DNA of 64,000 nucleotides. Source: Robiginitomaculum sp. (lineage in GTDB: Bacteria; Pseudomonadota; Alphaproteobacteria; Caulobacterales; Maricaulaceae). The notes below the pieces were generated by a model that ran no database searches, was not told where the DNA came from, and was given only the letters and a program-made list of their open reading frames with translations. The translations under genes were made by a program, and so were the position numbers. Of the stretch, positions 38,993 through 48,771 are shown in pieces. How positions within the stretch are numbered: the stretch's first letter is position 1; every line of letters begins with the position of its first letter. Where the stretch lies: assembly GCA_002733805.1 (NCBI GenBank), contig NVXG01000005.1:37054-101053 (forward strand). The letters are read 5' to 3'.

Positions 38993-39601
38993 TTATGGCT
39001 TTGCGGTCTTAGCCCGCAACATATCGGCAGCGGATGCAACCTTACCGCCATGATTGGCGATGTAAGCGGTGATTTCGCTGCGTTGTTGTACGGCTAGCCA
39101 AATGCCGAAGGCTTCCAGATCAATCACTTTGGAAACGCCGTCTTTGGTCCGAACCCGCCAGCGTACTTTTAAGGGTTTATCCAGCGCCCCGCCTGAAATG
39201 GTGGTGCTGACCACGGCATCGCCCGGCTTGCGGTCGACCGACCCGGTTACCAGAAACGTCTCGCCGCCATAGCGGGTTAGGCTGTCTTGGTAAATGCCTT
39301 TGGCATAATCAGTAAAGGCGCTCTGAAAATCGGCATAAACAGCGGCATCCAAATTCCGGGCGTATTTGCCCAAGGAGAAGCGCGATACTTTGCGAATATC
39401 GACAATCTGGTCAATGAACTGGCCAAATTGTTCGCTGCGTTGAGTTTCGCTTAAGCCGGTATTGCTTAAAATATCCAACCCGGCACCGGCTTGCTCACGC
39501 ACAAAGTCTTCTTCGGCTGGTCCGGCAAAGGCACTAGGTGCGACCAGCAGCAGAGCGCTGACCATCAGGGTGCGCGGGATCAATTTGCTAAAAATACTCA
39601 T
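38993..39601 (-). CDS. mlaC: MlaC/Ttg2D-family periplasmic phospholipid-binding protein
   Basis: A 202-residue exported protein (signal peptide RTLMVSALLLVAPSAFA) of the MlaC family, which shuttles phospholipids between MlaA at the outer membrane and the inner-membrane MlaFEDB complex. Seen is the family region FGQFIDQIVDIRKVSRFSLGKYARNL and the beta-rich FLVTGSVDRK...VRWRVRTKDGVSKVIDLEAFGIWL. It lies 13 bp downstream of mlaA on the same strand. Confidence 0.9.
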   Translation of the reverse strand: MSIFSKLIPRTLMVSALLLVAPSAFAGPAEEDFVREQAGAGLDILSNTGLSETQRSEQFGQFIDQIVDIRKVSRFSLGKYARNLDAAVYADFQSAFTDYAKGIYQDSLTRYGGETFLVTGSVDRKPGDAVVSTTISGGALDKPLKVRWRVRTKDGVSKVIDLEAFGIWLAVQQRSEITAYIANHGGKVASAADMLRAKTAKP

Positions 39602-39614
39602 GTTTCATGAACCT

Positions 39615-40343
39615 TTATTCGTCATCAAATTCGTCAAAGTCGGGCAGATCATCGACATCGAGCTCTCCGTCGCGAATGGCATCGGCTCGCGATTGCTCAT
39701 ACAAGGAGCGATAGGCCGCATATAGATCGAGTGAATTTTCTTCTAAATTGTCGATCAGTCCGATGGCATTGGTGCGTACGTCCACTCCATTCACCGTAAA
39801 CCGGGTCAGTTGTACGATCGTTTCACCGCGATACCGGACCACGGCAAATGGATGGCTGAACACATCAACCACCAATCCGGCAGTATCGCGCACATTGGAT
39901 GGTCCTAAAAATGGCAGGACGACATAGGTGCCATTGCCCGCACCCCACACGGCCAATGTCTGGCCGAAATCTTCGGTACGTAGCGGAATGCCCATACCTG
40001 TGGCTGGGTCAAATAATCCGGCGATCCCAATGGTCGAATTGACCACAAATCGCAACAAGGTCTGGGCCGCGCCACCGGGTTTTCCCTGCAAAACATTGTT
40101 CATCAGGTCAGTCGGGGCGCGTAAATTATCCAGTACATTGTGCACGCCATCGCGAATGGGTTTTGGCGTTACATCGCGATATCCTTTGACGAATGGTTCG
40201 ATGAGTGCCGTATCCACCGAAGCATTGGCATCAAACATGGCATGGTTATACCCGGCCAAAGGATCATCTGGCGAGGCGGTGGCACAAGCGGTGAGACCTG
40301 AGCCAACTATAAGAAAACAAACGGAAAAAAACTTATAAAACAC
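39615..40343 (-). CDS. mlaA: MlaA/VacJ-family outer-membrane lipoprotein
   Basis: A 242-residue lipoprotein with lipobox LTACATA and the VacJ signature DPLAGYNHAMFDANASVDTALIEPFVKGYR, VLDNLRAPTDLMNNVLQGK and GIPLRTEDFGQTLAVWG. It removes misplaced phospholipid from the outer leaflet and passes it to MlaC (established for the family). C-terminal acidic tail DVDDLPDFDEFDDE. First gene of an mlaA-mlaC pair; mlaFED are not in the window. Divergent from the sahR-like gene. Confidence 0.93.
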   Translation of the reverse strand: MFYKFFSVCFLIVGSGLTACATASPDDPLAGYNHAMFDANASVDTALIEPFVKGYRDVTPKPIRDGVHNVLDNLRAPTDLMNNVLQGKPGGAAQTLLRFVVNSTIGIAGLFDPATGMGIPLRTEDFGQTLAVWGAGNGTYVVLPFLGPSNVRDTAGLVVDVFSHPFAVVRYRGETIVQLTRFTVNGVDVRTNAIGLIDNLEENSLDLYAAYRSLYEQSRADAIRDGELDVDDLPDFDEFDDE

Positions 40344-40458
40344 GGGGGAAATACCTCTGAACGGGCGATTATTGTCTGCATTTGGAATGCAGACATTGGC
40401 ATTTTATAAGTATTTTTCAAGTTTATCCGGGACATTTCACGAAAAATTGTTGATAGAG

Positions 40459-40478
40459 ATATAAAGATATCTTTATAT
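40459..40478. promoter_or_regulatory. Perfect 20-bp palindrome: probable SahR operator
   Basis: ATATAAAGATATCTTTATAT is its own reverse complement. It ends 30 bp before the ATG of the ArsR-methyltransferase gene, where an autoregulatory operator is expected, and matches the ahcY upstream site at 18 of 20 positions. Confidence 0.8.
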
Positions 40479-40508
40479 AGGGGCGGGAAGCGAAAGGAAA
40501 AACTACTC

Positions 40509-41462
40509 ATGGACCATATTGTTCGGGCAATGCGGGCAATCGCCGAACCGACACGGATGCGTATTTTATGCGTGTTGGGTCGAGGCGAGTTGACGGTAAG
40601 CGAGCTGACCCGAATTTTGGGTCAAAGCCAGCCCCGGGTGTCGCGCCATGTGGGGTTGTTGGTTGATGCTGGATGTATTGAACGGTTGCCTGAAGGGACC
40701 TGGGTATTTTTGCGGTTGGTCTCCGACAATGCGATTTCCGATCTGGTTGGTGCGGCCATTGCGGCAGTTCCGTCCGATGACCGGACCATTGGTCGCGATG
40801 CAGAACGGCTTGAACTGGTCAGTGCCGAACGGGCAACCAATGCGGCCCGTTATTTTCGCGAATCCGCCGCCGACTGGGATCAAATTCGGTCCTTGTATCT
40901 GGCCGAAGATGCAGTGGAGCAAGCCTTGCTGGCGGCGATTGGTGAGGGTCCGTTTGAGCGGATGTTGGATATTGGTACCGGTTCGGGCCGTATATTGGAG
41001 ATTTTAAGCGGGCGTATTGCGCAGGGGTTGGGCATTGATCTCAGCCATGAAATGCTCAATCTGGCTCGTTCGAAACTGCAAGGCAAATCCAATTGCAAAG
41101 TACAACAGGCCGATTTGTTCTCACTCCCAGTGGCGGCAACAAGTCAGGATCTGGTGACGTTGCATCTGGTGTTGCACCATTTGGCCAACCCGGAAGCGGC
41201 TCTGATCGAGGCGAGCCGGGTATTAAGGCCGGGGGGTACTTTGGCTCTGGTTGATTTTGCACCGCATCAATACGAATTTTTGCGTGATAAACACGCGCAC
41301 CGCCGTCTCGGGTTTACCAATCAGGAAATTGACGGATGGCTGCAGAGCGCCGGACTAATCGTCAGTAATTGTCAGGCGCTTGCGCCAGCTGATCGACCCG
41401 AGGGCCAGCCATCACTGACCGTCAAAGTCTGGACAGCGAAGCACAAAGGAGAGGCGGCATGA
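40509..41462 (+). CDS. sahR: ArsR-type regulator fused to a SAM-methyltransferase fold (SahR-like)
   Basis: A 317-residue fusion. Residues 1-85 form an ArsR winged helix (RAIAEPTRMRILCVLGRGELTVSEL, QPRVSRHVGLLVDAG). Residues 140-300 form a class I methyltransferase fold with DIGTGSGRILEIL (about 154) and LVLHHLANPEAAL. In SahR-type regulators the C-terminal domain senses S-adenosylhomocysteine rather than methylating (family knowledge). It leads the metF-metH operon, stop/start overlapping metF by four bases. Predicted repressor of its own operon and ahcY; the symbol is assigned by context and is not certain. Confidence 0.82.
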   Translation: MDHIVRAMRAIAEPTRMRILCVLGRGELTVSELTRILGQSQPRVSRHVGLLVDAGCIERLPEGTWVFLRLVSDNAISDLVGAAIAAVPSDDRTIGRDAERLELVSAERATNAARYFRESAADWDQIRSLYLAEDAVEQALLAAIGEGPFERMLDIGTGSGRILEILSGRIAQGLGIDLSHEMLNLARSKLQGKSNCKVQQADLFSLPVAATSQDLVTLHLVLHHLANPEAALIEASRVLRPGGTLALVDFAPHQYEFLRDKHAHRRLGFTNQEIDGWLQSAGLIVSNCQALAPADRPEGQPSLTVKVWTAKHKGEAA

Positions 41463-42361
41463 CCCAAGCTATTGCCCGGGGAAATTCTGGAAACCTTCGG
41501 CCCATCGAAGTGTCCTTTGAGTTTTTCCCACCCAAAAATCAGGCCATGGAAGATCGGCTATGGCAATCGGTGCGAAAACTTGCCCCCTTGCGGCCCAATT
41601 TTATGTCGGTGACCTATGGTGCGGGCGGCTCCACCCGGGATCGCACTCGCAAAACCGTAGTGCAAATGGCTCAGGAAACTGGCATCGAGGTGGCGGCTCA
41701 CCTGACCTGTGTTGAAGCCAGCGCCAAAGAAATTGACGATGTGGTCAAAACTTACAAATCGGCCGGTATCAACCATATTGTAGCACTTCGTGGCGATCCC
41801 ACTTCGGGCATTGATGGAAAATATCAACCGACAGCCGACGGATATTCGTATGCGTCGGATCTAGTGGCTGCCTTGAAGAAATCACCAGATACCATTGTCA
41901 GTGTGGCTGCGTATCCGGAGCGCCATCCTGAATCGTCCAATTGGCAGGTCGAGATGGACAATTTGAAACGCAAAGTCGATGCCGGGGCCGATCAGGCCAT
42001 TACCCAGTTTGGGTTTGAACCGGGGCAAATGATTGATTTTCTGGATCGGGTGCGCGGAGCTGGGATCAACATCCCGATTGTGCCGGGCATTATGTTGCAA
42101 CCTAATTTTGACGGGCTGGTTCGCATGTCAAAAATGTGCGGGGCCAGCATCCCGAAATGGATGTTCAATTTGTTTGAGGGAACCAAGGATGATCTGGTCA
42201 CCCGTCAATTACTGACCGCTAATATAGCCGCCGAATACTGCACGGCTTTGCAGGCGGCTGGATTTCGTCGCTTTCATTTCTATACCCTGAACAATGCCGA
42301 TTTTGCCTATGCAACCTGCCGGGTGTTGGGCTTAAAACCGCACACCGGAGATGCCAAATGA
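41459..42361 (+). CDS. metF: Methylenetetrahydrofolate reductase
   Basis: FAD-dependent reduction of 5,10-methylene-THF to 5-methyl-THF, the methyl donor for MetH. 300 residues of TIM-barrel sequence: VSFEFFPPKN, SVTYGAGGSTRDRT, HLTCVEAS, HIVALRGDP, GADQAITQFGFE and RFHFYTLNNADFAYATCRVLG. Overlaps sahR and metH1 by four bases each, so it is one operon. Confidence 0.96.
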   Translation: MTQAIARGNSGNLRPIEVSFEFFPPKNQAMEDRLWQSVRKLAPLRPNFMSVTYGAGGSTRDRTRKTVVQMAQETGIEVAAHLTCVEASAKEIDDVVKTYKSAGINHIVALRGDPTSGIDGKYQPTADGYSYASDLVAALKKSPDTIVSVAAYPERHPESSNWQVEMDNLKRKVDAGADQAITQFGFEPGQMIDFLDRVRGAGINIPIVPGIMLQPNFDGLVRMSKMCGASIPKWMFNLFEGTKDDLVTRQLLTANIAAEYCTALQAAGFRRFHFYTLNNADFAYATCRVLGLKPHTGDAK

Positions 42362-43419
42362 ACCATCAACAAAGACTGGCCGCGTTTGAGGCAAAACTGC
42401 AATCCGGGATCGGGGTGATCGACGGGGCAATGGGTACATCGATCCAACTGCTTAAATTGCAGGAAGAGGATTTTCGCGGGACGCGGCTGGTGGATTGGCC
42501 CTCGTCAATAAAAGGCAATAATGATCTGCTGAACCTAACCAAACCAGAAGCAATCCGTCAGATCCACCAGGATTTTCTGGCGGCTGGAGCTGACCTGATC
42601 GAAACCAATACGTTCAATGCAACCAGCATCAGCCAAGCGGATTATGGCTTGCAGGAACTCGCCCCGGAAATCGCCGCAGCCGGTGCCAAGCTGGCTCGCG
42701 AAGTGGCCGACCAATGGGAAGCGGACCATCCGGATCGCCCGGCGCTGGTTGGTGGAGCGATGGGCCCGTTGAGCAAAACCTTGTCCTTGTCGCCACGGGT
42801 CGAAGATCCCGGATTTCGCGAAGTAGACTTTGAGCAAGTCCGCACCGCCTATTTTGATCAGGCCAAAGCGATGATCGAAAATGTCGATTTTCTGATTATT
42901 GAAACGGTGTTTGACACCTTGAACGCCAAAGCGGCCATTGTCGCGGTGCAGGATGTCATGACCCAAACCGGGATGGTCCGGCCGGTGATCATTTCCGGCA
43001 CCATCACCGATGGATCGGGGCGCACCCTGTCGGGACAAACCACCGAAGCATTTTGGATTTCCATTGCCCATGCCAAGCCTTGGGCGGTCGGCCTAAACTG
43101 TGCGTTGGGGGCCAAGGAAATGCGCCCGCACATTGCCGATCTATCGCGGATCGCCAATTGCCGGATCATTGCCTTTCCCAATGCCGGATTGCCCAATGCG
43201 TTTGGCGAGTATGACGAAACGCCGCAAACCACCAGCGATCACTTGAGTGAATGGGCCAGAGGCGGTCTGGTCAATCTGGTCGGCGGATGTTGTGGCACCA
43301 CCGATCATCATGTGGCAGCGATCGTAAGTGCGGTGGAGGGGCTGGTGCCGCGCCCTATCCCCAAATCAAATCCAGCCTTGCGATTGTCCGGGCTTGAACC
43401 ATTCGTGTTGGGAGCCTGA
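42358..43419 (+). CDS. MetH N-terminal part: homocysteine S-methyltransferase
   Basis: A 353-residue Hcy-binding barrel, the first module of cobalamin-dependent methionine synthase encoded as its own gene. Seen are GVIDGAMGTSIQLL, DLIETNTFNATSISQADYG, GLNCALGAKEMRPHIADL and the zinc-binding Cys pair VGGCCGTTDHH (about 308). It works in trans with the 884-aa MetH part after one intervening gene. Split MetH is known in Alphaproteobacteria. Confidence 0.93.
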   Translation: MNHQQRLAAFEAKLQSGIGVIDGAMGTSIQLLKLQEEDFRGTRLVDWPSSIKGNNDLLNLTKPEAIRQIHQDFLAAGADLIETNTFNATSISQADYGLQELAPEIAAAGAKLAREVADQWEADHPDRPALVGGAMGPLSKTLSLSPRVEDPGFREVDFEQVRTAYFDQAKAMIENVDFLIIETVFDTLNAKAAIVAVQDVMTQTGMVRPVIISGTITDGSGRTLSGQTTEAFWISIAHAKPWAVGLNCALGAKEMRPHIADLSRIANCRIIAFPNAGLPNAFGEYDETPQTTSDHLSEWARGGLVNLVGGCCGTTDHHVAAIVSAVEGLVPRPIPKSNPALRLSGLEPFVLGA

Positions 43420-43422
43420 ACC

Positions 43423-43995
43423 ATGGGAAAAGTTTTTGAACAACTCGACGAGCCACTGATTAGCTTCATCAAAGCGCAGAAGCTGTTTTTCGTGGCCAGC
43501 GCGCCCTTGGCAGCTAATGGCCATGTCAATCTGTCGCCCAAGGGCTATGACAGCTTAGCGGTGATTGACCCAATGACCGTTGCTTGGGTCGATCTGGGCG
43601 GTTCCGGCATCGAGACCTTGGCACATACTCGCGAAAATGGGCGCATGACCTTGATGTTTTGCGCCTTTGAAGGCCCGGCCAATATCTTGCGACTGTATGG
43701 CACCGCCAAAGTAACCCGGTTTGATGAGCCCGGATTTGACGATTTGCTGGCCTTGTTCCCGGCGCATAAAAGAGCGCGCAACATTTTTGTATTGCAGATC
43801 GATCGGATCGCTGATGCCTGCGGTTGGGGCGTGCCATTTTTTGATTTTGTCTCGGAACGCGAGCAGTTGCGGCGCTATACGGATCGCGAAGATCGAAGTG
43901 CCGATGATTGGGCCGAGCGTTATCATGAGCGAAATGCCACCAGCATAGACGGACTCCCCGGCATTTCCCGCCAACCCGGAACCAAAACACCATGA
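43423..43995 (+). CDS. Pyridoxamine 5'-phosphate oxidase-family (FMN-binding split barrel) protein
   Basis: A 190-residue protein with [28 protein letters not shown] and [17 protein letters not shown], typical of the PNPOx-like split-barrel family that binds FMN or related cofactors. It is not a canonical PdxH. The position is notable: three bases after metH1 and overlapping metH2 by four, between the two halves of methionine synthase. A flavodoxin-reductase-like or oxidative role in cobalamin reactivation is conceivable but unproven. Confidence 0.82.
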   Translation: MGKVFEQLDEPLISFIKAQKLFFVASAPLAANGHVNLSPKGYDSLAVIDPMTVAWVDLGGSGIETLAHTRENGRMTLMFCAFEGPANILRLYGTAKVTRFDEPGFDDLLALFPAHKRARNIFVLQIDRIADACGWGVPFFDFVSEREQLRRYTDREDRSADDWAERYHERNATSIDGLPGISRQPGTKTP

Positions 43996-46646
43996 GCCAG
44001 ACCACTGCAAGATTTATTAATATTGGCGAACGGACCAATGTTTCCGGCTCGGCAAAATTCAAACGCCTGATCGTTAGAGAAGACTATGAGGCGGCATTGG
44101 CCGTCGCGCGCGAACAAGTCGAAAGCGGCGCACAAATCATCGACATCAATATGGATGATGGCTTGCTGGACGGGGAAATGGCCATGACCAAATTCCTCAA
44201 CCTGATCGCCGCAGAGCCAGATATTTCCCGAGTGCCGATCATGATCGACAGCTCGCGCTGGGATGTCCTTTATGCCGGCTTGCAATGCATTCAGGGCAAG
44301 GGCGTGGTCAATTCCATTTCGATGAAAGAGGGCGAGGCGGAGTTTCTGGAAAAATCCCGGATTATCCGCCAATTCGGCGCGGCGGCCGTGGTGATGGCGT
44401 TTGACGAAACTGGGCAGGCAGATACGGAAGACCGCAAGGTCGAGATCTGCACCCGGGCCTATCATTTACTGGTCGAGGACGGGTTTCCACCCGAAGACAT
44501 TATCTTTGATCCCAACATTTTTGCGGTGGCGACCGGCCTGCCGGAACATGACAATTATGGCCTTGATTTCATCAATGCCATCCGACGGATCAAGCAAGAC
44601 CTGCCCCATGCCCGGGTGTCGGGTGGCCTATCCAATTTGTCGTTTTCGTTTCGGGGCAATGAACCGGTGCGCCGCGCCATGCACTCGGTCTTTTTGTTCC
44701 ACGCGATCAAAGCCGGGCTGGACATGGCGATCGTAAACGCCGGGCAACTCGATATTTATGACGACATCGATCCAGAACTACGTAAAGCAGCCGAAGACGT
44801 TATTTTAAACCGCAATGCAGAGGCTTCCGAAGCCCTGCTGGAACTGGCCGAGAAATATCGGGGTGGCGCGGTTACTGGCACAGCCAGTCGCCGGGATTTA
44901 TCATGGCGCAAGGCAAAAGTGGGCGAACGCCTGAAACATGCTTTGGTTCGGGGCATTACCGAATTTATTGTCGAAGACACTGAAGAAGCCCGCCGGGCCA
45001 GTGAAAAGCCATTACACGTGATCGAAGGTCCGTTGATGGATGGCATGAACGCGGTCGGCGATCTGTTCGGTGCCGGGAAAATGTTCCTGCCGCAAGTGGT
45101 TAAATCAGCTCGCGTGATGAAAGCTGCCGTAGCGCATTTGTTACCTTATCTGGAAAAAGAAAAGCAACTGGCCGGGTTGGCTGACATGTCGAACGGCAAA
45201 ATATTGATGGCTACCGTCAAGGGCGATGTTCACGATATTGGCAAAAATATTGTCGGTGTGGTGCTGCAATGTAACGGCTATGACATTATTGATCTGGGCG
45301 TAATGGTTCCGTGTGAAACCATTTTAAAAACCGCCATCGAGGAAAATGTCGATGCCATTGGACTGTCAGGTCTGATCACCCCATCGCTGGAAGAAATGAT
45401 CCATATTGCCAGTGAAATGCAGCGCGGCGGTTGGGATAAACCCTTGCTGATCGGCGGTGCCACCACCTCACCGACCCATACAGCGGTCAAGATTGAACCG
45501 GCCTATTCCGGCGGCTCGACAACCTATGTCTCCGATGCCAGCCGGGCCGTGGGCGTAGTGCGTACCTTGCTCAGCGACACCGACCGGGTGCCGTTTGAAA
45601 AACAAACCCGCGAAGACTATGCTCGCATTCGCCAATCGCATAAACGCGGCCATAGCGCCAAGCCGCGTATCCGGTTGGAAGCAGCCCGATCCCGCGCCAT
45701 GAAAATCAACTGGGCGGGTTATACGCCGCCGCGTCCAAAAACCAATCAGGCACTGGTGTTTGACAATTGGCGTCTTGAAGACCTAGTTCCATTTATTGAT
45801 TGGACGCCGTTTTTTGCCTCATGGGATATCAAGGGGCGATATCCGCAAATTCTGGACAACCCGATAGTTGGGGCAGAAGCTAGACAATTACTGGCCGATG
45901 GCAAAAAAATGTTGGAGCAATTGGTGGCCGAGCGGTGGTTGCAGCCCCGTGCTGTGATTGATTTTTGGCCAGCCAATTCGGTTGGTGATGATATTGTGCT
46001 CTGGGCTGACGAGGCGAGAGACGAACAGCGTGCCGTGTTCCATACCTTGCGCCAGCAAATGCCCAAAGATACCGGCAAGCCCAATTTTGCCCTGTCGGAT
46101 TTTGTGGCACCACAAGAGACCGGCCTGCACGACTGGATCGGTGGGTTTGTGGTCAGTGCCGGTCATGGCGAGGGTGAACGAGCTGAGCGGTTCCGCAAGG
46201 CCAATGATGACTACAGTTCGATCATGTTAAAATCGCTGGCTGACCGGCTGGCCGAGGCCTTGGCCGAAGCCTTACACGCCAAGGTGCGTCGCGAGTTGTG
46301 GGGCTATGCCAATCAGGAACATTTGACCAATGTCGAAATGATCCAAGAAAAATACCACGGCATCCGCCCAGCTCCGGGCTACCCATCGCAACCGGATCAT
46401 ACAGAAAAGCGCACATTATTTGAACTGCTGGATGCCCAAAACCGGATCGGTGTGGCGCTGACCGAAAGCTGTGCCATGACGCCGCCTGCCAGTGTTTCCG
46501 GTTTGTATTTCTCTCATCCAGAATCGGTTTATTTTGCGGTTGGGAAAATCGAAAAAGATCAAGTTGAAGACTATGCCAAGCGCAAAAATATCGAGCTGGC
46601 CGAGGCCGAAAGATGGCTGGCTCCGATCCTGTCTTACAATCGTTGA
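43992..46646 (+). CDS. metH: MetH C-terminal part: folate, cobalamin and activation domains
   Basis: An 884-residue part of B12-dependent methionine synthase. The pterin-binding barrel ([33 protein letters not shown]) is followed by a helical cap, the B12-binding Rossmann domain with [15 protein letters not shown] (lower-axial His, about 412) and [13 protein letters not shown], and the SAM-dependent activation domain ([12 protein letters not shown], about 793). It transfers methyl from 5-methyl-THF to cobalamin and then to homocysteine bound by the separate MetH N-terminal protein. Last gene of the sahR operon. Confidence 0.96.
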   Translation: MSQTTARFINIGERTNVSGSAKFKRLIVREDYEAALAVAREQVESGAQIIDINMDDGLLDGEMAMTKFLNLIAAEPDISRVPIMIDSSRWDVLYAGLQCIQGKGVVNSISMKEGEAEFLEKSRIIRQFGAAAVVMAFDETGQADTEDRKVEICTRAYHLLVEDGFPPEDIIFDPNIFAVATGLPEHDNYGLDFINAIRRIKQDLPHARVSGGLSNLSFSFRGNEPVRRAMHSVFLFHAIKAGLDMAIVNAGQLDIYDDIDPELRKAAEDVILNRNAEASEALLELAEKYRGGAVTGTASRRDLSWRKAKVGERLKHALVRGITEFIVEDTEEARRASEKPLHVIEGPLMDGMNAVGDLFGAGKMFLPQVVKSARVMKAAVAHLLPYLEKEKQLAGLADMSNGKILMATVKGDVHDIGKNIVGVVLQCNGYDIIDLGVMVPCETILKTAIEENVDAIGLSGLITPSLEEMIHIASEMQRGGWDKPLLIGGATTSPTHTAVKIEPAYSGGSTTYVSDASRAVGVVRTLLSDTDRVPFEKQTREDYARIRQSHKRGHSAKPRIRLEAARSRAMKINWAGYTPPRPKTNQALVFDNWRLEDLVPFIDWTPFFASWDIKGRYPQILDNPIVGAEARQLLADGKKMLEQLVAERWLQPRAVIDFWPANSVGDDIVLWADEARDEQRAVFHTLRQQMPKDTGKPNFALSDFVAPQETGLHDWIGGFVVSAGHGEGERAERFRKANDDYSSIMLKSLADRLAEALAEALHAKVRRELWGYANQEHLTNVEMIQEKYHGIRPAPGYPSQPDHTEKRTLFELLDAQNRIGVALTESCAMTPPASVSGLYFSHPESVYFAVGKIEKDQVEDYAKRKNIELAEAERWLAPILSYNR

Positions 46647-46696
46647 TCGCGCTTGCTATCGCCGCCCAAGCACATTAGCTTGCGCGCGGATCACAA

Positions 46697-46786
46697 GGAG
46701 AGGTGCCAGAGTGGTCGAATGGGGCGGTCTCGAAAACCGTTGAGCGTTTGCGCGTTCCCAGGGTTCGAATCCCTGTCTCTCCGCCA
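46697..46786 (+). tRNA. tRNA-Ser(CGA)
   Basis: A 90-nt class II tRNA. Acceptor GGAGAGG/TCTCTCC, anticodon loop CTCGAAA (CGA) on stem GCGGT/ACCGT, a long variable arm, T-arm GGTTCGAATCC and an encoded CCA. The DNA becomes AT-rich right after it, which fits a tRNA-targeted insertion. Confidence 0.96.
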
Positions 46787-47266
46787 CAACCCCCTATAAG
46801 CAGTTGTATATTAAAACAAATTTGCAGCTCTGCATTTCCTTCCCCACGTTCATCCCCACTTTGTATTTTTGCCATAGATTACATCTTGGTACTTGGCGTA
46901 AATCGTTGGATAAAGGAAGTGACGGGACGCTCGGCATAATTTTGTCCACAAATTATTATACCCCTTCCTGAGTGTCCGGAGTTTTGAATTTCCGACGGTG
47001 TTTTTGACACAGATAAATTACAAAGCCAGATAATAGAATTGATTACTTGCTAGCGTCATTTTAGCTCCAAATGCCCAAAATGGAGTTAAATTACCTCGAG
47101 CATGAAAATAATAAAAATTATTTTTGTCTATATTACAATTGCTTATAGAAATAAATGAATAAAATTGGATAAAATATCCCCAATTAGGCCATTTCAAGAA
47201 AAATGGGGACTAAATACTCTGTGAAATGCCATGAATGAGCATGCGCATCATTAGAGGAAATCATAG
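46787..47266. other. AT-rich gene-free start of an acquired region
   Basis: 480 bp after tRNA-Ser with no convincing coding frame and no visible second copy of the tRNA 3' end. It contains an inverted repeat TTTAGCTCCA...TGGAGTTAAA (47060-47090), a candidate operator for the AlpA-like regulator, and several A/T runs. Confidence 0.5.
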
Positions 47267-47443
47267 ATGAAAGACAGATTCATAAGAGAAGCTGAATGCA
47301 AAAACATTACTGGATTATCTAGAAGTACACGCTGGCGAATGGAAAAAACACAAGCCTTTCCTAAAAAGTACAAATTGTCCCAAGGTGCCGTTGCGTACAA
47401 ACTATCTGAAATAGAAAACTGGATGGAGACACGTTCGAACTGA
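47267..47443 (+). CDS. AlpA-family small DNA-binding regulator
   Basis: A 58-residue protein below the ORF-track cut-off: MKDRFIREAECKNITGLSRS, then TRWRMEKTQAFPKKYKL and a final ENWMETRSN. This follows the AlpA/MerR-like helix-turn-helix pattern (xTGLSRSTRWR...FPxxxxL...EIExWM) used by phage-satellite regulators and excisionases. RBS AGAGGA lies nine bases before ATG 47267. The ORF track lists only its antisense shadow (47251-47463). Likely controller of the mobile element at tRNA-Ser. Confidence 0.85.
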   Translation: MKDRFIREAECKNITGLSRSTRWRMEKTQAFPKKYKLSQGAVAYKLSEIENWMETRSN

Positions 47444-47730
47444 CCAATAATTACGAACGACACCAGTCAAAACAGCATAATGCAAAATCTTTTTTTGCGA
47501 CCAATTTTGGAAATCAAATCGCTTACCGGCCAATGACAAGCTGACAAATCAGCTAACTTATCATGTCCCTAACTTTTCACTTAGCAGTGCACAAGCCCTG
47601 GGCGAAGGAAATCCTCGTCCAACTCTAAGGTGAAAACCTCATGCAAAAAACTCCAGCTCTTTTGAGAAGGAGATGTTTAGTTGTGTCTAATTAGTAAGAA
47701 TATGAAAAAATAGTTTGGAAGAAATTTAAT

Positions 47731-48504
47731 ATGGCAAAAGAATTATCACCATACCAATATCAAAAGTATCATGACGATTCATTTTTTGATAAAATTCTCA
47801 AATACAAAAATATAAGTGGATTTAGTAATACACGGTTAAAGGATTACATAGAGCAGAATAGCTTTTTTATAACCATGACTTTTGATAAAGACCGTATTGG
47901 GAAACGGATAAGCCGACAATACGATACAACATTTCCTATAGGTTCTATCCAGCTTCAAAACTTCCATCTTCTCTACAATAGTATTTGTCGGTATTTATTT
48001 GGCCAGAATTATTTGAGGAAATCAAAACCAAGACCATTTGCTCTTGCGGGGTTGGATGCAAATGGGACCAAGTATGATTCACATAACTCGGTCGAAGATG
48101 AATTTGAAAACCTTCACATTCACGCCACTGTTATTATTCCACCTGATTATGTAGAAAAATTTAGAGAATATATCAATTCGGAGAAATTTCAGGAACTAAG
48201 AAATGCGAGTCTTGATATCGACAACATCAAGATCGATTTAGTAAAATTAAGCGGCAATCAAACTGATACAGAAGCATTAAAAAAAATAATCTCATACTCA
48301 ACAAAATTAATGCGCAAGAATTACAAAAAATTAGCACACAGTAATTCCAAAATTGGTGCAATAGAAGAATGTTTCTATCTTTACCCAGAGCAAATGTTCT
48401 TGAGTAAAGAAATAATAGAACTGAGGCCAAAACTAAAAGCAATGCGTTGGGTCGTTAATCCAAATAGAATGTCAAAATGCGAAGATACATTGCATTTATT
48501 TTGA
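47731..48504 (+). CDS. HUH-type replication-initiator-like protein
   Basis: A 257-residue protein with three features of rolling-circle Rep (HUH) endonucleases in order: a hydrophobic strand FFITMTF (about 47-53, motif 1), LHIHATVIIP (about 128-137, HUH motif 2) and SYSTKLMRKNYKK (about 188-200, candidate motif 3 with Tyr and Lys). The wording differs from plasmid Reps I know, so the exact family is open. It lies 290 bp after the AlpA-like gene (that gap holds no gene). Very AT-rich, unlike core genes. Confidence 0.65.
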   Translation: MAKELSPYQYQKYHDDSFFDKILKYKNISGFSNTRLKDYIEQNSFFITMTFDKDRIGKRISRQYDTTFPIGSIQLQNFHLLYNSICRYLFGQNYLRKSKPRPFALAGLDANGTKYDSHNSVEDEFENLHIHATVIIPPDYVEKFREYINSEKFQELRNASLDIDNIKIDLVKLSGNQTDTEALKKIISYSTKLMRKNYKKLAHSNSKIGAIEECFYLYPEQMFLSKEIIELRPKLKAMRWVVNPNRMSKCEDTLHLF

Positions 48505-48771
48505 ACGATGTTTTTATCCATTTCTCACATCGACTGTACCAATTTATTGAATTAATTGGAGCTGGATTTCCAATGAATAAGGCGCAAATAGATATCAATT
48601 CCTATAAAGTCCCATAATGCAGAAATCGATTTATTTTAATTGCATGCGTTGGAAAGAAGTCACATCGAAGACAACTTCCTCAGTAAGAAACCGAAAATTG
48701 ATTGAGTTCTTTTATAAATGGGAATTGATTGATCTCCAATTGACCATCTCATTACTGTACGAATGGAAGCA

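Noticed and set aside
47251-47463. 70-aa ORF on the minus strand in the track
   Set aside because: It is the antisense shadow of the AlpA-like gene, which has a good RBS and a recognisable HTH.
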